A stretch of 64,000 nucleotides of DNA from Candidatus Tepidiaquacellales bacterium OLB4/UTCHB1 (GCA_002050165.1 MWSW01000010.1:155198-219197), one strand, 5' to 3'; positions 35,385 to 46,266 are shown, counted from the stretch's first letter. Numbers and translations: made by a program. The notes: generated by a model from the letters alone, not told the origin.

Positions 35385-35693
35385 TAATTGGAAACAAACA
35401 TTAAAGTTAATTTTTGCAAATCAGAACTTCAGTACAATAATTTGGTTTTGTTGCGGAAGACATGAAATTTTTATCAGATGTCTGAACTAATGAAATCAAT
35501 CGCTCTTTGGATTATAAAAATGTTCAGAAGATCAGTTGCCAGAAAATTCCCATGGAAAGAAAAGTTAAACATTGAGAAATGAGTTAAAAGCAGGTGTCAA
35601 TGGAAGCGTAGAGATTAGTCTGGTTTCTTATTATTGTAAACTCTATGTAGATGATAAACTTATCAAATTCTGAACGTATGGATATATACGATT
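35385..35693. other. Non-coding gap between the two uvrA genes
   Basis: About 309 AT-rich bases without a credible reading frame; short frames end after 15-20 codons. CAAACATTA at 35397-35406 resembles a minus-strand -7 element with one extra base and could belong to the uvrA paralogue 1 promoter. I see no tRNA, repeat or hairpin terminator. Confidence 0.45.
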
Positions 35694-38528
35694 TTATTGG
35701 AGTTCTGGTTCAAGATACTTTGCTGTGTATGAAATCTGTTTGAAATTTCTGACAAGTTCTTCGGGTGTACCTTTTGCAATAATTTCACCACCTTTATCTC
35801 CTCCGTCCGGACCCATATCAATAATCCAATCGGCTGATTTTATTACGTCGAGGTTATGTTCAATTACAATTACGGTATTGCCCTTATCGGTTAGTTTATT
35901 AAGGACGTCGAGCAACATCCTGATATCCTCAAAGTGAAGTCCGGTCGTTGGTTCATCGAGTATGTACATTGTTTTTCCTGTTTGTACCTTTGATAATTCC
36001 GTTGCGAGTTTAACGCGTTGAGCCTCGCCCCCTGAAAGGGTTGTCGCCTGCTGACCCAATCTAATATATCCGAGTCCAACATCATACAAAGTTTGTAATT
36101 TTCTCTTAAGTGATGGTACCGCCTCAAAAAAAACAAGTGCATCTTCAACAGTCATTTCGAGAACGTTCGAAATTGATTTGCCCTTATATTTAATCTCAAG
36201 TGTTTCCGAATTGTATCTATTGCCATTGCAAACATCGCACAACACGAAAACATCAGGTAAGAAATTCATTTCGATTTTTCTGATACCGGCGCCTTCACAA
36301 TGCTCACATCTACCTCCTCTGACATTAAATGAAAATCGCCCGGGTTTGTAACCACGAATTTTCGAATCCGGTAAATTTGAAAAAATGTCCCGTATAAAAG
36401 TAAAAAGTCCCGTATAAGTTGCCGGGTTACTTCTGGGAGTTCTTCCGATCGGGCTTTGATTAATTTCAATTACTTTGTCAATCATTTTAGTAATATGGTC
36501 CTTTAAACGTGCGGTAAGTCCGAGTAAACTTTTATATGGTAACGGTTGCTGTAAGGTTTTATGAAACTTCATTGACAGTATCTTATAAAGTGTGTCGTTT
36601 ATCAGTGAAGATTTACCTGAACCGCTTACACCGGTAATGCAGATAAATTTTCCGAGCGGAATTTCGAGGGTTACGTTTTTGAGGTTGTTTCCCGAAGCGC
36701 CGCTGAGTATCAGGTTGTGACCGTTTCCTTTTCGCCTTGTTTCAGGGACCGGGATTTTACGCTTACCGCTCAGGTACTCGGCAGTGATTGATGAACCGTT
36801 GAGTTTTACCGGATTCCCAAAGGAGACTACATCACCGCCGTGTTCACCAGCGCCGGGCCCGAGATCTACAATGAAATCCGAACTCTCTATCATTTCTTTA
36901 TCGTGTTCAACTACAATAACAGAATTTCCTATATCCCGAAGATTTTTTAGAGATTCAATCAGTTTAATGTTGTCGCGCTGATGAAGTCCTATTGACGGTT
37001 CATCAAGGATATATAGTACACCGGTGAGCTGAGAACCAATTTGTGTAGCAAGGCGAATTCGCTGCGCTTCACCCCCTGAAAGGGTTTTTGCACTTCTGTC
37101 GAGACTTATGTAATCTAAACCTACATTTAAAAGAAATTCCAACCTGGTTTTAATTTCTTTTATAACCTGAGATGCGATTATCATTTTCCGGTCATCCAGT
37201 TTCAGATCTTTGAAAAAATCCATGCACCGGCTGACTGACATTTTTGAAATATCATGGATATTAAGTCCATTGATCTTTACCCACAGCGCGTCTTCTTTCA
37301 GCCTGCCTCCATTACATACGGGACATACTGAAACCTCTGTGAAACTTTCTGCCCAGTTTTTTATCTGTATGGAACTACTTTCCTGCTCAAAATTTCTTAT
37401 GTAGTTTACAATTCCGGTAAAACGCTGATTGTAAATTTTCTTTTTACCGAGAGTATTGGTATACTCAATTCGAAGTTTGTGCTTAGTCCCATACAGCAAC
37501 TCACTTAACAAAATTTGCGGAAGCTCAGATAGGGGAGTATCAAAATCAGCGGAGTGATAGTCGAACAAGGTCTTAATCGAAATTGAAATCCAGTTTGACT
37601 TAGGTTTTCCAAGTGGGGCTATTGCTCCATCGTTTACGCTAAGGGATTTATCCGGGATTATCTTATCTATACTAATATCCTTTTTTTCACCCAGTCCAAA
37701 ACAATTATCGCACCAACCGTAAGGCGAATTAAAAGAGAATGAATTCGGAGCCGGTTCGGAAAAACTCCTGCCTGTATGCGGATCGGATAATTTTTCGTTG
37801 TAAAGTTTATCTTGTTTACCATCGTTAATTATCACAATCCCGTCACCTGTCCTGAGCGCCATTTCAAGGGAATCAAAAATCCGTAGTTTGGATTTCTCAT
37901 TTACCTGAACCCGGTCTATTAATATTTCTATATCGTGAATTTTGTATCTGTCGAGTTTCATTTGTGGAACGATATCCGCAATTTCACCATCAATTCTGAC
38001 TTTTGTAAATCCGTCCGCTGAAATTTCTTCGAACAACTCGCGGTAATGTCCTTTCCTTGCTTTGACTACGGGGGCTAAAATATTAATTCGGGAGTTGAGG
38101 TTGTTTAAGTAAATATTGTCAATTATCTGATCGATAGATTGTCGTGTTACAGCTAATCCGGAATCTGGTGAGTACTGCGTGCCACATCGTGCAAAAAGCA
38201 ATCTGAAGAAATCGTAAATTTCCGTTACCGTACCTACGGTTGATCTTGGATTGTGTGAAATTGTTTTCTGCTCAATTGAAATTGCTGGAGAGAGACCGTC
38301 AATTTTATCAACGTCCGGGCGTTCTATTCCGCCGATAAACTGCCGTGCATATGCGGAAAGTGTCTCTAAAAACCGACGTTGACCTTCCGCATAAATTGTA
38401 TCGAACGCAAGCGAAGATTTACCCGAGCCTGAAAGCCCGGTGAATACAACCAGGCTGTCTCTGGGAATTTCTATATCAATATTTTTGAGGTTATGAACTC
38501 TGGCGCCCTTAATTGAGATCTTATCCAA
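35694..38528 (-). CDS. Excinuclease ABC subunit A, paralogue 2
   Basis: 944-residue full-length UvrA homologue clearly distinct from its neighbour. Walker A 'GLSGSGKS' at 31-38, '[22 protein letters not shown]' in place of the neighbour's version, signatures '[13 protein letters not shown]' and '[13 protein letters not shown]' (Ala where paralogue 1 has Ser), second Walker A 'GVSGSGKSS'. The UvrB-binding region is kept ('[18 protein letters not shown]'). The C-terminal zinc finger is intact ('CEHC'...'CDVC'). In the first half only 'CDNC' is seen. Which of the two acts in repair with UvrB is not decidable here; no uvrB or uvrC is in the window. Confidence 0.93.
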   Translation of the reverse strand: MDKISIKGARVHNLKNIDIEIPRDSLVVFTGLSGSGKSSLAFDTIYAEGQRRFLETLSAYARQFIGGIERPDVDKIDGLSPAISIEQKTISHNPRSTVGTVTEIYDFFRLLFARCGTQYSPDSGLAVTRQSIDQIIDNIYLNNLNSRINILAPVVKARKGHYRELFEEISADGFTKVRIDGEIADIVPQMKLDRYKIHDIEILIDRVQVNEKSKLRIFDSLEMALRTGDGIVIINDGKQDKLYNEKLSDPHTGRSFSEPAPNSFSFNSPYGWCDNCFGLGEKKDISIDKIIPDKSLSVNDGAIAPLGKPKSNWISISIKTLFDYHSADFDTPLSELPQILLSELLYGTKHKLRIEYTNTLGKKKIYNQRFTGIVNYIRNFEQESSSIQIKNWAESFTEVSVCPVCNGGRLKEDALWVKINGLNIHDISKMSVSRCMDFFKDLKLDDRKMIIASQVIKEIKTRLEFLLNVGLDYISLDRSAKTLSGGEAQRIRLATQIGSQLTGVLYILDEPSIGLHQRDNIKLIESLKNLRDIGNSVIVVEHDKEMIESSDFIVDLGPGAGEHGGDVVSFGNPVKLNGSSITAEYLSGKRKIPVPETRRKGNGHNLILSGASGNNLKNVTLEIPLGKFICITGVSGSGKSSLINDTLYKILSMKFHKTLQQPLPYKSLLGLTARLKDHITKMIDKVIEINQSPIGRTPRSNPATYTGLFTFIRDIFSNLPDSKIRGYKPGRFSFNVRGGRCEHCEGAGIRKIEMNFLPDVFVLCDVCNGNRYNSETLEIKYKGKSISNVLEMTVEDALVFFEAVPSLKRKLQTLYDVGLGYIRLGQQATTLSGGEAQRVKLATELSKVQTGKTMYILDEPTTGLHFEDIRMLLDVLNKLTDKGNTVIVIEHNLDVIKSADWIIDMGPDGGDKGGEIIAKGTPEELVRNFKQISYTAKYLEPELQ

Positions 38529-38628
38529 GTCTGTGTGAAAAATTAAACCTTAAAGTTACCCTGATGCGATATGTATTACAATGCAATTTTATGGATGAAT
38601 GAAGGAGTTGAATTCAGTGAAGGGGAGT

Positions 38629-38657
38629 AAAAAAAGCCCCGCTAATAGGCAGGGCTT
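38629..38657 (-). terminator. Rho-independent terminator of the T9SS/LruC protein gene
   Basis: Minus-strand stem from GCCCCGC (38636-38642) and GCAGGGC (38649-38655), extended by two A-T pairs, with one G-U pair and a 6-base loop. The T run on the minus strand corresponds to the A run at 38629-38635. It is 60 bases after the stop. Confidence 0.8.
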
Positions 38658-38715
38658 GATTTAATAATAAGGGGAAAAAATGAAACACTTTAACTTCGCA
38701 TTACAACTAATGTCG

Positions 38716-41700
38716 CTATTTGATTAAAACCATTTTCTTTACCGCTGAAAAACTTCCGGCTGTCAGTTTGTAAAAGTAAACACCGGATGAGAGATTGTTT
38801 GCATTGAAACTTACTTTATATGTCCCGGCTTGTTGCGATTGGTTCATTAAGGTAGCAACGAGCCTTCCGGTTTGATCGTAAACATCAAGCTTCACATCCG
38901 CAGATTCGGGAATTGTGAATTCAATATTAGTAACCGGATTGAACGGATTTGGATAGTTCTGTCTCAATGAGTAATTACCCGGAATTTCAGTTACGGTTTC
39001 TGTCTTAATATCAGTAGGTGAGATGTTGGTGTTCTCAGGGTTTCCACCGAACATTCCCCAAAGGACCTGTGAATTCTGATTGGTGTTCGGCATTTCAAAG
39101 CTTTTAATAGTCTTATCGTAAGAAGCCGCAACTACGTCAAGTTTTCCGTTCCCGTCTATATCACCGATTGCGGGTGTTGAGATTAACCATGAATCGAATG
39201 GTGCCATTGCATACATTGTCGTAGTATCAATGACGTAGCCGTTTTTATTAAATCCAACAATATAGCCTCCTTTAACCGGTACGATGAGGTCAAGTTGACC
39301 GTTACCTGAAATATCCGCCATTAGTAAACTTCCGACAATGTCCTGCCCTATTGGTCGCTCCCAATTCGTTTGTAATGTTGATGCGTTAAGTGAATAAACT
39401 TTGCCTTCAAGCGATGCAGCAAGAATTTCAAGCGAACCGTTTTCATCTATATCAGCAACTACCGGAGTTGAGATGAATTCTTTTGCAATTTTCTTACTTG
39501 AGTTTATGGTGCCATCAGAGTTTATTCGGTAAATCGTACCATTGGATGTTGCGATAATAATTTGTATCTGGCCGTCAATTTTGGTGATTGTTGGTGAAGA
39601 GAATATTCCACCATCTAATTTTAAAGTCTGTGCGAAAGAGTTTCCGTTGTTTCTCATGAATACAACTGTGCTATCAACTGTCCCTGCAATGATTTCTTTG
39701 TTGCCGTCCCCGTTCAAATCGTAAACTGTTGGTGTCGGCATTATAATAATATTTCCGAACTGGTCAACAGTGTTTTGAATTCTCTTCGGGAAACCTGCTA
39801 CCGGATTTCCATCTGTGTTATAGGCGTAAATATTTCCGTCACCTGCGAATACTATTAATTGCTTAGTATTGTTTCCGAAAAGGTCAGCAAATACAGGTGA
39901 TGATTTAATTGAATATGTGGTTGATTTCGGGAATCCGGTGTAATTTTGTCCGTTTTCATCAACGAGGTAAATTTCACCTGCATCATTCGCGAACGCAATG
40001 TAAACATTGTTAGAGGCGTCTTTATGGATAGCCGCGGATGATTTAATCTCACCGTTTGTTGTAATCGGGAATCCGTTTAAGACATTACCGTCTGAGTTGT
40101 AAACATAAAACTTTTTATCAAGCGATCCGATAAATGTTTCGAGTTTTCCGTTTCCATCTATATCGAACAATTTAGGGGAGGCAAAGAAACTTCCCGCTGT
40201 ATTTACGAAATTATACATCGGCGAATATCCTGCAAGCTTCAGTGAATTGTCTTCCTGTTCAATAGCAAGCGGATTAATAATTCCATCAAGATCATTTCGC
40301 CTCATCCATACTTTGTTTGTGTCAGGGTAGTTATACCAATCCGGGTTTGTAATTCCCGAAGTTTGAACATAGGCGACTGAGTTCGGATAGCTGTTCCAGA
40401 TTGCATTCTGTGATGTTTCCAGTGGCCAGAGCCAGTTATACGGTAGTTTGAAAGCAAGGTCAAGGTAATAATTATATAGTGGCGAACCTATACTTCCTGT
40501 ATCGCTGACGGTTTGAGTATTTCCGATAGTTCCCATGACCGAGGCAATACCTATTAATTGCTCGTAACCAGTACCAGGTCTTGTAACGATTACCGGGTTG
40601 GAATGTTTGTTTACAAAATAATCTTCAACTTTAAGGTTGTTTCCTTGTGGTTGAATAACCAATTCAGCTGTATAACCTTTAATTACCCCAATTTGTCTTG
40701 TGTCAGTATTTGCGGTCGGGCTGTATGGATCATGACCCTGATAAGGAGGCAATGCTTCAATGGTTGACAAAAAAATTAACGCGGGCACATATTCCTGAAA
40801 TGGTTCATTTACAAAAGTGTATTGTGGAATTACTGCACCGTTTGAATCTCTTACAATAAGGGAAGCTAAAGAATTTCCGGGGACTTTTATTACATGACCA
40901 AATGCGTGATCATATCTCGATCCACGTGCCAGAGCTTCGTAATTAATTGTAATTTTGTTTACAAAGCCTGTACCAGTCTGAAACTCGAGGTCTTCTTTAA
41001 TTCCAATAACGAGGTCATTGTAATCCCAGTCGTTCCATCCGAGATTTTTGATATCTTCGTAAACTGCGATATAATCTTGTTTCTTATGAGCGACTGAACC
41101 ACCTCCGGAGCCTGAGTTAATATCTTGAGAATATCCGAATACTTTTAAGTTACCGTAATTTCCGAGTAGCCAAGCAGAATTTTTGTACTCTGGAAAAGCT
41201 GCAGTCACAGTTAGTACAACTTCTACTTGTCCAAATTCACCGGAATGTAGATCGGGCAAATCCCATTTTATAACTTTACCGGAGGGATCAACTGTACCTC
41301 CGCCGGTTACTGAAACAACACTTGTGCCTTCCGGAATAGAATCATACAATTCCGTGTTATCGTATTTTTGCCAATCGAAGTTTGTGTATTGTATGATATA
41401 TTTAATTGTACCTCCGACCTGTGGCATTTGACTTATACCGTTATCATACATTTCTAAAAAAAGGTATTTTGTTGATGCCCTGGCTTTAATGTTTTTCAGT
41501 TTCCATGTAATTGTGCTACCAAACGTGAAAGGGACATGAAAGACAGCGTATTGCCTACCCGGTAAGAATGTTGTAGGCTGATTGCGGTCTTCCGGAAACG
41601 GCATGAATTTATTGTCGCTTCCGACTGGAATATTTTGCGGTGAAGCAAAGTTGTTGTTGTAACCGTATGTTGCAACGAACTGTCCGCCACCGATTGAAGT

Positions 41701-41802
41701 AACATATTCCAGCATTGGCCTAATGCTCTGAGCGACTAACTCACTACCTGTATGAAATGTAATCATGAGAGTTATTGCGAGTACTGTAAAAATGTTTTTC
41801 AT
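38716..41802 (-). CDS. Secreted LruC/FG-GAP repeat protein with type IX sorting domain
   Basis: 1028 residues. N-terminal signal peptide (about 1-25), a DUF11-like region ('VEVVLTVTAAFPEY'), and a LruC/DUF4114-type domain at about 240-330 ('AVYEDIKNLGWNDWDYNDLVIGI' in part). The middle region at about 550-930 consists of FG-GAP/VCBS-like repeats, each with 'DIDGNGxL' or 'DLNGDGNKEI' Ca-binding-like loops. A C-terminal type A T9SS sorting domain of about 75 residues follows ('LRQNYPNPFNPVTNIEF', 'SGVYFYKL', 'KKMVLIK'). It is probably exported by the type IX system and attached to the cell surface. It is transcribed alone, divergent from the CapA-like gene. Confidence 0.9.
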   Translation of the reverse strand: MKNIFTVLAITLMITFHTGSELVAQSIRPMLEYVTSIGGGQFVATYGYNNNFASPQNIPVGSDNKFMPFPEDRNQPTTFLPGRQYAVFHVPFTFGSTITWKLKNIKARASTKYLFLEMYDNGISQMPQVGGTIKYIIQYTNFDWQKYDNTELYDSIPEGTSVVSVTGGGTVDPSGKVIKWDLPDLHSGEFGQVEVVLTVTAAFPEYKNSAWLLGNYGNLKVFGYSQDINSGSGGGSVAHKKQDYIAVYEDIKNLGWNDWDYNDLVIGIKEDLEFQTGTGFVNKITINYEALARGSRYDHAFGHVIKVPGNSLASLIVRDSNGAVIPQYTFVNEPFQEYVPALIFLSTIEALPPYQGHDPYSPTANTDTRQIGVIKGYTAELVIQPQGNNLKVEDYFVNKHSNPVIVTRPGTGYEQLIGIASVMGTIGNTQTVSDTGSIGSPLYNYYLDLAFKLPYNWLWPLETSQNAIWNSYPNSVAYVQTSGITNPDWYNYPDTNKVWMRRNDLDGIINPLAIEQEDNSLKLAGYSPMYNFVNTAGSFFASPKLFDIDGNGKLETFIGSLDKKFYVYNSDGNVLNGFPITTNGEIKSSAAIHKDASNNVYIAFANDAGEIYLVDENGQNYTGFPKSTTYSIKSSPVFADLFGNNTKQLIVFAGDGNIYAYNTDGNPVAGFPKRIQNTVDQFGNIIIMPTPTVYDLNGDGNKEIIAGTVDSTVVFMRNNGNSFAQTLKLDGGIFSSPTITKIDGQIQIIIATSNGTIYRINSDGTINSSKKIAKEFISTPVVADIDENGSLEILAASLEGKVYSLNASTLQTNWERPIGQDIVGSLLMADISGNGQLDLIVPVKGGYIVGFNKNGYVIDTTTMYAMAPFDSWLISTPAIGDIDGNGKLDVVAASYDKTIKSFEMPNTNQNSQVLWGMFGGNPENTNISPTDIKTETVTEIPGNYSLRQNYPNPFNPVTNIEFTIPESADVKLDVYDQTGRLVATLMNQSQQAGTYKVSFNANNLSSGVYFYKLTAGSFSAVKKMVLIK

Positions 41803-41864
41803 TTGGATTTTATTTTAATTAAACTTGTTTACGAATGCTATAACTTCACCTTCAATAAGTATGC

Positions 41865-41872
41865 CAAACCTA
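41865..41872 (-). promoter_or_regulatory. Candidate -7 element of the T9SS/LruC gene
   Basis: TAGGTTTG on the minus strand matches TAnnTTTG exactly, 63 bases before the ATG. No clear TTG lies at the right spacing, and the element is next to the divergent ATG at 41875. Confidence 0.3.
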
Positions 41873-41874
41873 AA

Positions 41875-43056
41875 ATGAACTTTCTTCTTACAGTGTTATA
41901 CAAATCTACTACAGTGCTAAATCAAGTACTAAAAGTCTTCTTTTGCTATTGTTTGATAACAATTTCACTTTTAAGTTGCGAATATCGGATTGACCAAACA
42001 AACCTCGCTAAAAATCCTGACTTAGCTGAAAATCGCAGTAAAGATACTAAGAATCAAGTCGAAAAGAAGTTTGTAACTATAATTGCTGCAGGTGATATTA
42101 TGATGGGCACAACTTATCCATCGAGCTTATTGCCACCGAATGATGGAAAGGAAATTTTGGATAGTGTTAAATCTTACTTAAGAGGAGGTGATATAGTAAT
42201 CGGAAATCTCGAAGGTCCTTTGCTCGATAAGGGGGGGCATCCAAAACGTTGCATTGATAAATTTGGTAACCTGAGTCGTAATTGCCATTCATTTAGGGTA
42301 CCAGAAAGGTACGGTGCATATTTGAAGAATGCAGGGTTCAATTATATGTGTCTTGCTAATAATCACGCAAATGATATGGGGACTCCGGGAAAGAAATCAA
42401 CGATGCGGGTCCTTGATTCACTCGGGATCAAGTACAGTGGGTTATTGACTAATCCGATTGCTATTATTGAGAAAGAAGAACTTAAAATAGGTGTAGCAGC
42501 ATTTTCACCAAATAATGGTACAGTAAGTATTAATGATCATCGGAATGCAAAAAAGATTGTTTCAGAACTTAAAAAAAGTTGTAATATTGTAATTGTAACA
42601 TTTCACGGTGGTGGTGAAGGGACAAGTTTTCAGAATGTAAAGGATAGGCAGGAGTATTATTTAAATGAAAATCGCGGAAATGTTTACAGGTTTTCGCGGG
42701 ATGTAATTGATGCGGGAGCTGATCTGGTGATTGGTCACGGTCCTCACGTTACGCGAAGTTTAGATTATTACAAAGGGAAATTAATTGCTTACAGCCTTGG
42801 AAATTTTTGTACGTATGGAAAGTTTGGACTTGGCGGTGAATTCGGAATTGCCCCGATTTTACAGGTAAAATTGACTTCGTCCGGAGAGTTTGTATCAGGA
42901 AATATTGTGCCGATTAAACAAATAAACAGAGGTTTTCCGGTTCCCGATGATAAAAAAAGAGCAATCAAAACGCTACAGAGGTTGCTTAAACAGGATTTCC
43001 CTGAAAGTAATTTAGTGATAAGAGATAATGGCGAACTAACTGTTACTGCTCAATGA
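41875..43056 (+). CDS. CapA-like (PGA_cap) lipoprotein of the metallophosphatase fold
   Basis: The frame is open from 41752, but that would overlap the divergent gene. ATG 41875 gives 393 residues with a signal region ending in a lipobox ('ITISLLSC', Cys at about residue 36), so a lipoprotein is likely. The rest is the PGA_cap/CapA domain related to calcineurin-like phosphoesterases: 'AAGDIMMGTTYP', 'GNLEGPLLDKG', 'LANNHANDMG', 'VTFHGGGEG', 'GHGPHVTRSLDYY' and 'AYSLGNFCTYG'. CapA proteins take part in poly-gamma-glutamate capsule synthesis, but no capBC lies here, so the role is open. Confidence 0.85.
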   Translation: MNFLLTVLYKSTTVLNQVLKVFFCYCLITISLLSCEYRIDQTNLAKNPDLAENRSKDTKNQVEKKFVTIIAAGDIMMGTTYPSSLLPPNDGKEILDSVKSYLRGGDIVIGNLEGPLLDKGGHPKRCIDKFGNLSRNCHSFRVPERYGAYLKNAGFNYMCLANNHANDMGTPGKKSTMRVLDSLGIKYSGLLTNPIAIIEKEELKIGVAAFSPNNGTVSINDHRNAKKIVSELKKSCNIVIVTFHGGGEGTSFQNVKDRQEYYLNENRGNVYRFSRDVIDAGADLVIGHGPHVTRSLDYYKGKLIAYSLGNFCTYGKFGLGGEFGIAPILQVKLTSSGEFVSGNIVPIKQINRGFPVPDDKKRAIKTLQRLLKQDFPESNLVIRDNGELTVTAQ

Positions 43057-43447
43057 ATTTAGCTTTCAACTCAGGTGTTGGAATCCGGCACGTTTCAGTT
43101 TTCCCGAACCATTTGTACCGTTTCTTCGCAATTAAATTGTAAATAAAATCCCGGATGAATTTCGGTACAACAATAAATACATATAAAATCGTCCAGAGCC
43201 CGGATAAATGTTTTGCAACACGCAGAGCTGCCGTTGACCTCATATACAATTTACCTTTTTCGAGAAGTAGGAATGAATCATATTCTCCTTCTGGTAAACT
43301 AAATTGTTTTATTACTGTGCGACCTTTTTCTGATTGAAGCGAAGCAAACCTGAACACATCTTTTTTATCCCTATCAATGATGAAATTTACCGATGAATTG
43401 CAGAGGTTGCAAACTCCATCAAACAAAATTAATTTCTTCTCATTCAT
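43043..43447 (-). CDS. DCC family (DUF393) thiol-disulfide oxidoreductase-like protein
   Basis: 134 residues. The family signature 'LILFDGVCNLCNSSVNFI' with CxxC lies directly after the start; 'DRDKKDVFRFASLQSE' and 'LRVAKHLSGLWTILYVF' follow the DUF393 pattern. I start at ATG 43447, which overlaps the addB-like stop as ATGA; the frame extends three codons further upstream. Function is unverified in the family (thioredoxin-like prediction). The 3' end overlaps the convergent CapA-like gene by 14 bases. Confidence 0.87.
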   Translation of the reverse strand: MNEKKLILFDGVCNLCNSSVNFIIDRDKKDVFRFASLQSEKGRTVIKQFSLPEGEYDSFLLLEKGKLYMRSTAALRVAKHLSGLWTILYVFIVVPKFIRDFIYNLIAKKRYKWFGKTETCRIPTPELKAKFIEQ

Positions 43448-46266
43448 CTTCCGCAAATTGATTTATAAGGGCAATAATTGCATCTTTTAACGTCATCCGT
43501 TTGTTTAAACGAATTTTTAAGATTAAAAATTTCACTAATAAGGTTAATCAAATTATCTTCAAATTTTCGCAGTTTATCTTCCTCTAAATTTTCAGAAATT
43601 ACGTCTAAAGTTATTTCTTTTTTGCTTTTTAAACTCAAAAGTGTAACCTTAAACTTTTCAGTTCCTGTGGATTTTCTATATATATACGAGTAAATATAAG
43701 TTTGTAGAATTTCTTTATATTTCGGGTCAGAAAAATATGTGGAAATTTTTTCTAAGGATATTTCCTTATCTCCTGATTCTGAGAAGTCAACTTTACCAGT
43801 TTTGTAATCAACAATTCGCGTGATACCATCTTTTAGATCTATTCTGTCAATTTTCCCCCCAATGAAGATTTCTCCGTTATCAACTTTAACCGGTGTTTTA
43901 TAAACTTCCTTTGAATTTTCAAGCTGTAATATCTTAAACGGAGCGTATTTTTTGTCCGCTTCCAACAGGCGATTAACCAATCCCTGAATAATTTTCTTAG
44001 TTATTAAGCTGTAACCCGTATCGCTATCTTTTATGTAAAATGGTTCATTGCTCATTACTGCCTCAGTCATTGAATTACTTTCCGCTCTGAGTTTATTTAT
44101 AATTTCACAATCTACATCCGCATTGATGTAGTCACTATAAAGTTGGTTCATAACCTCATGCAGGATATTACCGATAGTTTTAGCGTCAATTTCTTCATTA
44201 AATTTTTCCAACTCAAACAATTCGAGAATATTCGACAAATAAAATTTCAATGAACAGTTCACAAAATTATTGATTGCGGACGGTGAGAGAAGTTTTTCAC
44301 CAGAGTAATATTTTTTAAACATTTCCGGATATTTCTTGACTTCAATAACAGTCTCACCGGATTCACCTTCCGGGCTATCGATTGTGAAATATTCTAATTC
44401 GATTTGATTATTTAATTTGGGCAATTCAATTTTAAGTTGTGTCATATAGCGCGATACTTCACCGTCACCTTCATTGGTTGTGTCAGCTAAATAAATGAGA
44501 TGAATATTTTTTGCATCTTTTATAAGGTTGTAAAAATAATTTGCTGAAGAGTTATGCAAATCTTCAAATGTGTTTATACCGAATGATTTCTTTAGATTGA
44601 AAGGTATAAATGACTCAATAAACTTTCCCCCGGGCAAAATTTTCTCATTGAACGAAAGCACAAGCACATTTTCAAAACTCAGATTACGTGTCTCAAGCAA
44701 ACCGAGTATTTGAAGTCCTTCAAGCGGTTCGCCCTTTAGCGGTAGCCTGTATTCACGGATTACATCCATATATAGTTTCCAAAAAGTCTCAAGATCTAAC
44801 TCAGTTTCATATTCAGTTAATATGCCCTTAAGATTTCTTAGGAATTGGAGATAGGTGTTTATGAACTCAGTTTCAAATTTATAAAATGTTGAATAGCTCG
44901 CATCGAGAATGCCCAGAATAATTGATTCGATATTGTTGAAAATATCCGAAACGCTTTCCACAGGTTTAAAAATATCTTTAACGATGTTATTAACTTTCAC
45001 GCTTGCCGGAATGAGGTCTTTGTTGATATATGTAATTCGTTGTTTCGTAATATTGCTTTTAAAATCAAATAAAATTTTAAAACTTTCGTTTTCGTCCCGA
45101 TAAAGGGGGAAGATAATATTGGAAAAAAGTACTCTGAATACATCCTTGAAATAAAAGCTATCACCTGATGAATCCGTCCTTTTATCCGAGTGCAACTTGA
45201 TGTATGCTTTAATTAAAGAGTGAAAAGAATTGTATCTCAACGGATAGCCCATCGAAACGTTGACCGACTTTACATCTTCGGGAATTGAATTTAAAATAGG
45301 GGAAAGCATTGAATCCGTCGGCAATACGATAGCGGTATTTACTCCAGGATTTTCAATTGAATTTAAGATATTGGTAATAACTTTCGTCTGAGCAATCTTT
45401 AAACCTGTAGAGTAAATAGAGATTTTCTTTGTGTTAGAGAAATTATTACTAATCCATTTCAAATCCTTATCTCCGAAAGTTTTAAAATTTTTCCTTAAAT
45501 GGCTCCCCGCTTCATGATCAGGAATATCGTTTATATAATACTGGTCTGCATTCCAGAGAATCTGCGCATCATTTCGGTCTTTCAGAGTTTGCATAATTAG
45601 TTTTTCGCTCTTGGTAATATAGTTGAATCCTGCAAAGTAAATTTTATCATGTCCGATTGAAAATTTATCCTTTAGTACGATGGATGAAGCTTCCCTGAAA
45701 ATCAAACCTTGGTAAGCAGTTTTCTTTTCGCGCAACACCTTGGTGAACTCAGTGTATATTCCATAGAGTTTCTTCCACAGCTCGATAAACGATGTCTTGT
45801 GATTTGTTTTCTTTTGTTTTGAAAAAGTCTCCCAGAATGCCTGATAACTTTCGTAGTCATCAAGGTTGGTTTTGAATTCCTCATCTATTTCCTTGTAGGC
45901 CTTGATTATTCTGAAAAGTTCTTTGGCATTAACCAAATTCTTGTCAATGTCGTCAAAATCTTTCAGGATTACTGCGCCCCAGTTATAAAAATTATCAAAC
46001 GTTTCATTTCCAAAGAAATTTTTATAAACTTTAAACAACTCAAATATTAGTCTCAATCGATCAGCCGGAACGATATTAGCAATTTTTGATGCAAACTCTT
46101 CGATGCTGAAAACTCCCGGTGAAAAAAAAGCTTTGTCTGAAAGTTTTGAGAGTTCCTGCTTGAAGAAAAGTCCCGCCCTTATAGATGGAAAAACGACAGC
46201 AACTTTTTCAAGCCCCTCCGGATTTTGCTCGTAAACAAGTTTTGCAACCTCACCTAAAAATTTCAA
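43444..46266 (-). CDS. addB: AddB-like PD-(D/E)XK nuclease / inactivated helicase subunit
   Basis: 940 residues. The N-terminal helicase-like part lacks a functional Walker A, as in many AddB proteins ('AVVFPSIRAGLFFKQEL'). The C-terminal third is a RecB-type nuclease: 'GNILHEVMN', 'GKIDRIDL' and 'IVDYKTGKVD' give the Asp...Asp-x-Lys core. Cysteines for an iron-staple cluster are present at 'NNFVNCSLKFYL' and in 'CNYCPYKSICG' at the extreme C-terminus. Acts with the AddA-like helicase in double-strand break end processing. It overlaps addA upstream and the DCC gene downstream, each by ATGA. Confidence 0.88.
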   Translation of the reverse strand: MKFLGEVAKLVYEQNPEGLEKVAVVFPSIRAGLFFKQELSKLSDKAFFSPGVFSIEEFASKIANIVPADRLRLIFELFKVYKNFFGNETFDNFYNWGAVILKDFDDIDKNLVNAKELFRIIKAYKEIDEEFKTNLDDYESYQAFWETFSKQKKTNHKTSFIELWKKLYGIYTEFTKVLREKKTAYQGLIFREASSIVLKDKFSIGHDKIYFAGFNYITKSEKLIMQTLKDRNDAQILWNADQYYINDIPDHEAGSHLRKNFKTFGDKDLKWISNNFSNTKKISIYSTGLKIAQTKVITNILNSIENPGVNTAIVLPTDSMLSPILNSIPEDVKSVNVSMGYPLRYNSFHSLIKAYIKLHSDKRTDSSGDSFYFKDVFRVLFSNIIFPLYRDENESFKILFDFKSNITKQRITYINKDLIPASVKVNNIVKDIFKPVESVSDIFNNIESIILGILDASYSTFYKFETEFINTYLQFLRNLKGILTEYETELDLETFWKLYMDVIREYRLPLKGEPLEGLQILGLLETRNLSFENVLVLSFNEKILPGGKFIESFIPFNLKKSFGINTFEDLHNSSANYFYNLIKDAKNIHLIYLADTTNEGDGEVSRYMTQLKIELPKLNNQIELEYFTIDSPEGESGETVIEVKKYPEMFKKYYSGEKLLSPSAINNFVNCSLKFYLSNILELFELEKFNEEIDAKTIGNILHEVMNQLYSDYINADVDCEIINKLRAESNSMTEAVMSNEPFYIKDSDTGYSLITKKIIQGLVNRLLEADKKYAPFKILQLENSKEVYKTPVKVDNGEIFIGGKIDRIDLKDGITRIVDYKTGKVDFSESGDKEISLEKISTYFSDPKYKEILQTYIYSYIYRKSTGTEKFKVTLLSLKSKKEITLDVISENLEEDKLRKFEDNLINLISEIFNLKNSFKQTDDVKRCNYCPYKSICGR

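Noticed and set aside
32502..38528. The two uvrA genes as a recent duplication or assembly artefact
   Set aside because: The two proteins differ along their whole length and in signature motifs, so they are old paralogues.
41752..41874. Upstream start for the CapA-like gene
   Set aside because: It would overlap the divergent T9SS gene and hide the signal peptide and lipobox that begin at 41875.
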